Source: Mesorhizobium ciceri WSM4083
GTDB lineage: Bacteria; Pseudomonadota; Alphaproteobacteria; Rhizobiales; Rhizobiaceae
NCBI RefSeq assembly: GCF_000519305.1
Contig: NZ_JAFG01000004.1
Coordinates: forward strand, 726,222-790,221
Length of the DNA: 64,000 nucleotides
Direction: 5' to 3'
Positions 58,165 through 64,000 of this stretch are shown one piece after another. Made by a program: the position numbers and the translations under genes. A model generated the notes under the pieces. The model ran no database searches. It saw nothing but the letters and a program-made list of their open reading frames with translations, and was not told the DNA's origin. Position 1 is the first letter of the stretch; each line of letters begins with the position of its first letter.

Positions 58165-58832
58165 TCATACGGATGTTCCTATCGCCCATTTTTTGGCGAC
58201 AGTTCCCCATCCCCAACCATCTCCGCCAGCCTTTGGGTGGACCTTGAAATGAGCTGGTGTCGAGGTGACGATCTCACCATCGGAGTTGACCGGCATCGGC
58301 TTCTCCGTCTCGATGTCGAACTCGACGCACCTAGCCGTCCGAACCTCTCGCCAGGCGCCATGCGTTCCAGAACGGAAGGAGCGGAGCATCAGCGCCAGCT
58401 TCCAAAGGTTCGTCATTTCCAAGCTATAGAGATCGAGATGTCCGTCATCGATCTCGGCCGTCTCTTCCACCACGTTGCCGCCCCCGTAGTGACGACCGTT
58501 TCCCACCGCAATCTGGTACGTTTCGACGTCGGTCGCTGCGCCTTTCTCAATAATCTTCGCGTGGAACCGCGTGGCCCGCGTCAACACTTTAACCGCCGCC
58601 AGCGCATAGCCGAGCCTGCCGAAACGCTTTTCAAAGTGGGATCCAGACCCTTCGCCAGTTCAGTGCTGAGTCCGATACCCGCGACGTTGAAAAAGGCATT
58701 GCCATTGACCGTGCCGATATCGATCTGCCGAAGTCGGCCCCGCACGACCACGTCAGCGGCCTGCAGAAGATCCATGGGGATGTCGAGTGTGCGAGCGAGG
58801 TCATTAGCCGTTCTCATAGGGATAATGCCCAT
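58165..58832 (-). pseudogene. Diacylglycerol kinase/YegS-family lipid kinase, 5'-truncated and frameshifted
   Basis: Remnant of a DAGK-catalytic-domain kinase. The first segment (IIPMRTANDLARTL, IDIGTVNGNAFFNVAGIGLS) shows the P-x-GTANDLA and NG..FFN.A..G motifs, although the usual G is M/R here. The second segment lies in another frame (VETYQIAVGNGRHYGGGNVV, IDDGHLDLYSL, NSDGE). The shift maps to an A4 run at 58628-58631 (minus strand); one more A would restore KKRFGRLGYALAAVKVL. The N-terminal third, with the nucleotide-binding GGDGT motif, is missing: a stop codon lies four codons before MGIIP. Non-functional. Confidence 0.8.
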
Positions 58833-58934
58833 CGGCAGGCGGCTTTATGTATGCTGGAAGCCAAGCCGGGATTGATCTGGTCCGGCTCGGGCCTGACGTC
58901 GAAATCAGGCATTGTCAGTCGATTGGCGACTCCG

Positions 58935-60272
58935 TTACTTCTGGCGAAACGCGGAGTGGAACGACACAACCAGCGGGCCCAGAATGTAGTCGAGTGCAGT
59001 CCGTTCCTCGGTAACGATCATGACTGACGCCGGCATGCCCGGATAGAGTGCGATCTCTGGGGCCGCTGCCAATTCCACCGGATCGACCGTTACATCGGCG
59101 AGATAGTAGGGAAGCCCGGTCTTGCTGTCGGTAATGCGATCCGCCGAAATGCGGGCGACGCGTCCATGAATTATGGGAATCGAACGCTGCTTGTAGGATG
59201 TGAAACGAACTTCGGCGGCCATGTCGGGGCGCAGGTTCGATATGTCCTCGACGCGAACCTGCGCCTGGACGATCAGCGAATTCTCGGTCGGCACGATATC
59301 GAGGATGGTCTGGCCCGGCGCCACGATCGCACCGATCGAGAAGACGCTGAGGTCCATTACCTGGCCATCATAGGGCGCGCGCACTTCGGCCCGATCCATG
59401 GCGGCCTGGGCGGCAAACATTTTGGGCACAAGGTCAGCAAGGTTCGATTGCGTATCGATCAGCATGGCCGACAGCTTGGCTCGGCGCTCGTTGGTCAATT
59501 GCGCGATCTGGCTCTCGAGTTCGGCTTTGCTCTGTTGGCTGCCGCCAATTGCGCCGAGGTTCTCGTCGATCAGACCCTGCAGATCCGAGGCGGACCGTTC
59601 CAGTTCCAGGATGCGAGGGCGAGTCGTCAATCCGGCCTTGAGCAGCTTCGACAGGCTGGCCTTCTCGTCAATCGTCGATTGCAGCTGGGCCTGGTAGGAT
59701 TCGACTCGAGACTGCTTGCCCTTTATCTGTTCCTCTAGCTCGGCAATGCGGCGCCCGAGGATCTGCTTGGCGCCGGCCATCGAGGCGCGCTGGCTTTCCA
59801 GGTCGGCGATCTGGTTTGCCATGGCATCCCTAAGGTAGTCCTCATGCTCCTTGAGGATGTCCTTGGGAAAGGCAACAGCCACGCTGCCGTCCAGTTCGGC
59901 CCGGATCCTGGCATCGGTTGCGCGCAAGAGCGCATATTGCTGCGCATAAAGATTGAACTCGGATCGGATTCTGGTGTCGTCCAGCTTCAGCATTATGTCG
60001 CCCTTCCTGACGACGTCGCCATCCTTGACGCGGATCTCCTTTACCGTACCGCCGTCGAAGTGCTGTACGCTCTTGCGATTGCCTTCCACCTTGACGATGG
60101 CCTCGGCGAGCACGGCTCCGTTCAGCGGGGCAAAGGCTGCCCAGCCGCCGAAGATGCCGAAGAAGGTCACGATGATCAGCAGGCCGATATAGGCTGGCAC
60201 CCGGATCGAATCCGGGGCGAGGATGCCGGCCTCGCCGGGCAGACTCCGGTAGGTAAGGGCGCCGTCGCTCAT
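58935..60272 (-). CDS. Type I secretion membrane-fusion protein (HlyD/PrsE family)
   Basis: 445 residues: cytosolic N-terminus, one membrane helix (VPAYIGLLIIVTFFGIFGGW), a barrel-sandwich start (NRKSVQHFDGGTVKEIRVKD, GDVVRKGDIMLKLDD), a long periplasmic coiled coil (about 110-290), and the second lipoyl half (AEVRAPYDGQVMDLSVFSIG), then a beta-domain ending near the C-terminus. It links the inner-membrane ABC exporter to a TolC-type outer-membrane channel. The gene follows the ABC gene by 22 bases. Similar to PrsE of rhizobia. Confidence 0.93.
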   Translation of the reverse strand: MSDGALTYRSLPGEAGILAPDSIRVPAYIGLLIIVTFFGIFGGWAAFAPLNGAVLAEAIVKVEGNRKSVQHFDGGTVKEIRVKDGDVVRKGDIMLKLDDTRIRSEFNLYAQQYALLRATDARIRAELDGSVAVAFPKDILKEHEDYLRDAMANQIADLESQRASMAGAKQILGRRIAELEEQIKGKQSRVESYQAQLQSTIDEKASLSKLLKAGLTTRPRILELERSASDLQGLIDENLGAIGGSQQSKAELESQIAQLTNERRAKLSAMLIDTQSNLADLVPKMFAAQAAMDRAEVRAPYDGQVMDLSVFSIGAIVAPGQTILDIVPTENSLIVQAQVRVEDISNLRPDMAAEVRFTSYKQRSIPIIHGRVARISADRITDSKTGLPYYLADVTVDPVELAAAPEIALYPGMPASVMIVTEERTALDYILGPLVVSFHSAFRQK

Positions 60273-60294
60273 TGATGATCTCTCCGGCCACAGC

Positions 60295-61989
60295 TCATTG
60301 CGTTGCCACCGCCATTGGCGCGGCGCGCTGGTTGAGCAGCGCCACGATCTCGTTTCTCATGCCGAAGGCCTCGACCGCGCCATCGCGCAACAGAAGGATC
60401 TTGTCGACATTCGCCAGGGTCGAGGGCCGGTGCGAGACGATGATCACGGTGCTGCCGCGACGCTTGAGCTCGATCGCGCAGTCACTCAGCGCGCGGTCGC
60501 CATCGGCGTCGAGATTGGAGCTCGGCTCGTCGAGAATGATCAGGTTCGGTGTTCCGAACACCGCACGGGCAAGAGCAATCCGTTGCCTATATCCTCCTGA
60601 CAGCACTGCGCCGCCTTCGCCGATCTGAGTCTCATAGCCCTGCGGCAGGCGGATGATCATCTCGTGTACGCCGGCCAGCCGCGCGGCCTCGATCACCTCC
60701 TGGTCGACATTGGTCTTGAAGCGGCCGATGTTGGCGGCGACCGTATCGGCAAAGAGTTCGATGTCCTGCGGCAGGTAGCCGATGTGATCGCCGAGCGCGT
60801 CGTGCCCCCACTGCGACAGGTCGGCGCCATCCAGCCTGACGGTGCCGCGGCTGGGCTGCATGACGCCGGCAAGGTGACGTGCCAGAGTCGATTTGCCGGC
60901 GCCGGAAGGGCCTACGATTCCCAGCGCCTCGCCTGCTTCCAGGCGAAATGATACGTCCCGCAGAAGCACTTTCTGCTGGCTGGCAATTGCAAAGCTGACC
61001 TGCTCGACCGAAATCTTGCCGGTGGGCTTCGGCAGGTTGAATGATCGTTCGTTCCGCGCTCCCCCGTCGACCAGCTTCTCGACCCTTGCCAAAGCCGCGC
61101 GCGCCAGGATCAGGCTGCGCCAAAGGCCGACGATCTGCTCGACCGGCTGTAGTCCCCGGCCCAGCAAGAGGCTTGCGGCAAACATGGTGCCGCCGGTGAT
61201 CTGCCTCTCGATCACCAGATAGGCGCCAAGGCCGAGGATCAGCGACTGCATGGTCAGCCGCAGGAAACGGATCAGGCCGGACATCAGGGCGGCCCGATCG
61301 CTTGCCTCCGCCTGGCGCCGCAGCGCCAGGTTGCGGTCACGCCCCCAGCGGCGGATGAGACCGTCGATCATCCCCATGGCGCGAACGACTTCCGAGTTTC
61401 TGAGGCTCATCTCGGTAAAGTTATAGTTGGTCGTCGCCAGGTCGTTGGCCTGTTTCAGCGGCGAACGCACGAGATACTCGTTGAGCACGGCCATGGCGAT
61501 CAAGAGCAGCGAGCTGCCCAGTGCGAAGAAGCCGAGCCACGGATGCAGCAGGAAGATGATGCCGATGTAGATGGGCGACCATGGCAGGTCGAACAGGGCA
61601 TGGATGCCGCTGCCGGTAATGACCTGCCTGAACGTGTCGAAGTCGCGGATAGGCTGGCTCGGCGAGGAGCCGGGCGATGGGAATTCGACCGAAGCGGCGA
61701 GGATCTTTGCCGACAGCAGCCGGTCGAACCGCGCGCTGGCACGCGTCAGGACACAGGCGCGTACCAGGTCGAGGCCGGCCAGCGAAAGGAAGGCCGCCAG
61801 CAACACCAGGGTCAGCATCACCAGCGTGGTTTGGCTGCCGCTGGTGACGACCCGGTCGTAGATCTGCAGCATGTACAGTGGGGATGCGAGGTAGAGCAGA
61901 TTGATCGCCAGGCTGAATGCCGCCGCAACGAGAAAATAGCGGCGGCAGGCCCGAAGCGCATCCTTCACAATTCGAGACTTACTATCCAC
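60295..61989 (-). CDS. Type I secretion ABC transporter (PrsD/HlyB-like)
   Basis: 564-residue half-transporter. An N-terminal six-helix domain (ALRACRRYFLVAAAFSLAIN, LLYLASPLYMLQIYDRV) precedes an ABC ATPase with Walker A GPSGAGKS (K366), signature LSGGYRQR, Walker B NLIILDEP and the H-loop VSHRP. No C39 peptidase domain, so substrates are exported uncleaved with a C-terminal signal, as for PrsD/PrtD exporters. Upstream on the same strand lies a VCBS/RTX-like giant protein, its likely cargo. Confidence 0.94.
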   Translation of the reverse strand: MDSKSRIVKDALRACRRYFLVAAAFSLAINLLYLASPLYMLQIYDRVVTSGSQTTLVMLTLVLLAAFLSLAGLDLVRACVLTRASARFDRLLSAKILAASVEFPSPGSSPSQPIRDFDTFRQVITGSGIHALFDLPWSPIYIGIIFLLHPWLGFFALGSSLLLIAMAVLNEYLVRSPLKQANDLATTNYNFTEMSLRNSEVVRAMGMIDGLIRRWGRDRNLALRRQAEASDRAALMSGLIRFLRLTMQSLILGLGAYLVIERQITGGTMFAASLLLGRGLQPVEQIVGLWRSLILARAALARVEKLVDGGARNERSFNLPKPTGKISVEQVSFAIASQQKVLLRDVSFRLEAGEALGIVGPSGAGKSTLARHLAGVMQPSRGTVRLDGADLSQWGHDALGDHIGYLPQDIELFADTVAANIGRFKTNVDQEVIEAARLAGVHEMIIRLPQGYETQIGEGGAVLSGGYRQRIALARAVFGTPNLIILDEPSSNLDADGDRALSDCAIELKRRGSTVIIVSHRPSTLANVDKILLLRDGAVEAFGMRNEIVALLNQRAAPMAVATQ

Positions 61990-62053
61990 TTCCGGAACCC
62001 CACTCGATACTCGTCAGGCCAGGTGAGCCGCCGCTGACGGCGGCCCCTTTGGT

Positions 62054-64000
62054 TCACACCACGAAGTCGCTTGAAATTGCTCCATCGCCGACGCCTGTCA
62101 GCGTGAACTCCGCCGGATTGTACGAAACGGCGGTATGGCCCTGACCGTCATCGGCAAGCTTGAAGCCGCTCGCATCATAGGAGCCGACCAGATGCAGCGC
62201 GGTGCCGTGCGTGCCGTCCGAAACGGTCAGCGTTCCGCCGCTGCCATCCTGGTTTGCCTGATAGACGGCCGTCGTTCCCGCACCGAACAGGATATCCTCG
62301 AGCTCCAGCCTGTCGTCATTGGTGATGCCGCCGATCCGCCCGCTGAAATCGAAGGAATCGTCGAGCTGCAGCGTGCCGGCCGCATCGTGCGCGAAGGTGA
62401 CGTCCGTCGACGAGGCGCCGCCGAATTCGAGCTTCGACAGATTGCCGATCGTGGCATCGCCGTCGCCGGTGATCTGGCCGTGGATGACGATGTCGCCGCC
62501 ATTGGCCAACAGCATGCCGGAATTCGCCAACCCGCCATTGATCGTCAGGCCACCTGAACCGGTCGCCTCCAATGTTCCGGAGTTGCTGACGACGCTGCCC
62601 CCTGTGTCGATGACGAGCGCATTCGAACCGGTGGCGATGATGGTGCCCTGGTTGTCGAGGCTCAGCATCCCGCCGCCCAACTGGCCGGCGCCCGATATCG
62701 TGTTGTCGACATTGACCAGAGTGACATCCGGGCCCGTGCCGGAGATGACGTTGGCGGCGCTGTCGGACAGCAGGATCTGTCCGCCGCCCTGCAGGGTCAC
62801 GCCATGCTGGATGATTTGCAGCAGCGTTTCACCGCCAGTCGAGTCCAGCGAGATAAGGCCGCTATTGTTGATCGTGCCGCTCAGCGGCAGCAAGGCGCCG
62901 TCGCCGATCGTCATGGTCCCTGGATTGTTGACCACCGGCGTCTGGTCGAAGACGAAATTGCTTGCCGTCAGCGCGCCCGAATGCACGCCATCCAGCGTGA
63001 TCGACTGCCCGTCGCCGAGCGTGATCACCGCGTTGCCGTGGGCATCGTCGGCGATATGGGTCTGGAGGTCGGCAAAGTCTGCCAATCCGTTGTAGCCGAT
63101 AAGGTCGATCTGGTCGGCCGCCGCGTCGAAATTATGCACCGTATCGGCGCCGATCGGCTGCGAGAAGACGAAGAGGTCGTTGCCGCTCGAGCCGGTCAGC
63201 ACGTCGTCGCCGGACCAAGCGAAGATCGGCGAACCCGGTGCATAGGCCTCGACATTGTCGGCGATCGACGCGCTGCCCGTCGTGCCGTCGGCATTGGTCC
63301 AGGTCAGCTGCACGTCGAGCACCGCGGCGCCGGTGAATTCGACCGGTGTGGTCACAGTCAGCCCGTGGACAGCATTGGTATGCACCGTCCAGGATCCATC
63401 GGCGTTGTGCGTCGCGCCGTCGATGGTCCAGCCGGAAGGCACGTCCTTCACCGTGACGGTGATGAGCGCACCTTCATGTGATGGATCGGTAAGGGCGAGA
63501 TTGATGGGCTCGCCGGAGGTGCCGGCGGGTTTGAGGCCTGTTGTCATTTTCGCCGCGTTTGTGTGCCCTGTGGCGTCCGTGAATGCTCCACTGTCGATGT
63601 TAAGCGTGTAGGATGAACCGTTATTGCTCCCCGCACCTTTGTTGACCTGGAACGTATACTCGGTGTGGGCGGCATTGAAGCTTCCCGACCCGGCGATTAC
63701 GCTGACATTCGCCAAGCCGGAGACGTGCATCACGTCCGAGAGATTCACAAAGTTCGCGGTGACCGCAGAGGTAAACGTTATCGTCACGGTGCTTGGCGTG
63801 GCGTTGTTTCCCTGTTTGCCGTCCACGACTGAGGAGATCAGCGTTGCGCTGGTGTCGTCTGTCCCATTCACGGTGATGGTGACGGTCTGGGTGTCCGACG
63901 CACCATTGTTGTCTGTGCTTTGGACTGTGTAGGTGAGTGTCAGTGACTGGCCGACGGCCAGGTAGTCGAATGCCTGCGTGCCTGAGTTGAAGGTCCAACC
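62054..64000 (-). CDS. Large secreted VCBS/RTX-like repeat protein, C-terminal part (N-terminus outside window)
   Basis: The last 648 codons of a very large protein; the frame is open to the window edge (an apparent GTG start at 63871 is internal). The first visible residues, AVGQSLTLTYTVQSTDNNGA then SDTQTVTITVNGTDD, are a VCBS-type domain. Ig-like or cadherin-like parts follow, then an RTX-like nonapeptide segment (SGDDVLTGSSGNDLFVF). An autotransporter-like stretch with NSGTLEATGSGGLTINGGLA repeats comes next, and an acidic-hydrophobic C-terminus ends SDFVV, as type I secretion signals do. Probably a surface adhesin or biofilm protein exported by the PrsD/PrsE-like system next door. Confidence 0.88.
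   Translation of the reverse strand, partial: GWTFNSGTQAFDYLAVGQSLTLTYTVQSTDNNGASDTQTVTITVNGTDDTSATLISSVVDGKQGNNATPSTVTITFTSAVTANFVNLSDVMHVSGLANVSVIAGSGSFNAAHTEYTFQVNKGAGSNNGSSYTLNIDSGAFTDATGHTNAAKMTTGLKPAGTSGEPINLALTDPSHEGALITVTVKDVPSGWTIDGATHNADGSWTVHTNAVHGLTVTTPVEFTGAAVLDVQLTWTNADGTTGSASIADNVEAYAPGSPIFAWSGDDVLTGSSGNDLFVFSQPIGADTVHNFDAAADQIDLIGYNGLADFADLQTHIADDAHGNAVITLGDGQSITLDGVHSGALTASNFVFDQTPVVNNPGTMTIGDGALLPLSGTINNSGLISLDSTGGETLLQIIQHGVTLQGGGQILLSDSAANVISGTGPDVTLVNVDNTISGAGQLGGGMLSLDNQGTIIATGSNALVIDTGGSVVSNSGTLEATGSGGLTINGGLANSGMLLANGGDIVIHGQITGDGDATIGNLSKLEFGGASSTDVTFAHDAAGTLQLDDSFDFSGRIGGITNDDRLELEDILFGAGTTAVYQANQDGSGGTLTVSDGTHGTALHLVGSYDASGFKLADDGQGHTAVSYNPAEFTLTGVGDGAISSDFVV

Noticed and set aside
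63621..63998. Minus-strand frame of 125 residues at the window edge
   Set aside because: It lies out of frame inside the giant repeat protein, whose own frame runs to the edge with a VCBS-type sequence.
1..64000. CRISPR arrays, insertion sequences, rRNA operons
   Set aside because: No spaced direct repeats, transposase-like products or rRNA sequence were seen on either strand.

Overview
The window is GC-rich, densely packed alphaproteobacterial DNA. A member of the Hyphomicrobiales (Rhizobiales), most probably Mesorhizobium or a close relative, is the best guess. The reasons are the many small Rhizobiales-type proteins (DUF768-like, DUF6894-like, tiny membrane peptides), a PrsD/PrsE-type secretion system, and repeated GGAAC-N17-GTT promoters of the kind read by the alphaproteobacterial general-stress sigma factor EcfG. 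No rRNA, intact tRNA, CRISPR array or insertion sequence was seen. The genus is an inference.

Layout. 1-6.6 kb: end of a large-subunit catalase, a small stress-type protein, an Nramp-related transporter, a frameshifted LysE exporter, a stand-alone LigC/LigD-type DNA ligase and a pyruvate-oxidase-like ThDP enzyme. 6.7-13.6 kb: a caa3-type terminal oxidase operon (ctaG-like, coxB with fused cytochrome c, coxA, coxC, a small membrane protein) followed by a triheme cytochrome c and, on the other strand, a monoheme cytochrome c. 13.7-15.6 kb: stress and secreted small proteins (CsbD and others) and an AT-rich gap with a tRNA-3'-end-like fragment. 15.6-26.6 kb: a sugar-acid (idonate/ketogluconate/gluconate) uptake and catabolic cluster with its LacI-type repressor. 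Three copies of one palindrome, ATGTTATCGATAACAT, lie upstream of its transcription units.

27.2-36.6 kb is the most interesting part. One long, tightly overlapped operon encodes a heme-binding HbpS/GlcG-like secreted protein, a PQQ alcohol dehydrogenase with the Asp-x-Asp signature of lanthanide (XoxF-type) enzymes, its MxaJ/XoxJ-like periplasmic partner, a cytochrome c lipoprotein, and a complete second caa3-type oxidase (coxB, coxA, coxC, small membrane protein, ctaG-like) plus a last cytochrome c. It looks like a self-contained chain from alcohol to oxygen, and it is preceded by an EcfG-type promoter.

36.6-58 kb: stress-associated and envelope genes. These include DUF3618/holin-like membrane proteins headed by a 24-residue peptide, a glycosyltransferase and UDP-galactopyranose mutase pair flanked by two glycosidases, a Crp/Fnr regulator, numerous very small proteins, a large soluble hybrid histidine kinase, a low-affinity iron permease-like protein with a phospholipase D/cardiolipin synthase, and a ferritin-like YciE protein with a frameshifted tail. 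58-64 kb: a decayed diacylglycerol kinase, then a type I secretion pair (HlyD-like and ABC) next to a large VCBS/RTX-like secreted protein that runs off the window.

Fourteen exact GGAAC-N17-GTT sites sit in front of genes spread over the whole window, so much of it, including the dehydrogenase-oxidase operon, is probably part of the general stress response. Three genes (lysE-like, yciE-like, DAGK-like) carry single-base frameshifts, which may be true decay or sequencing error.
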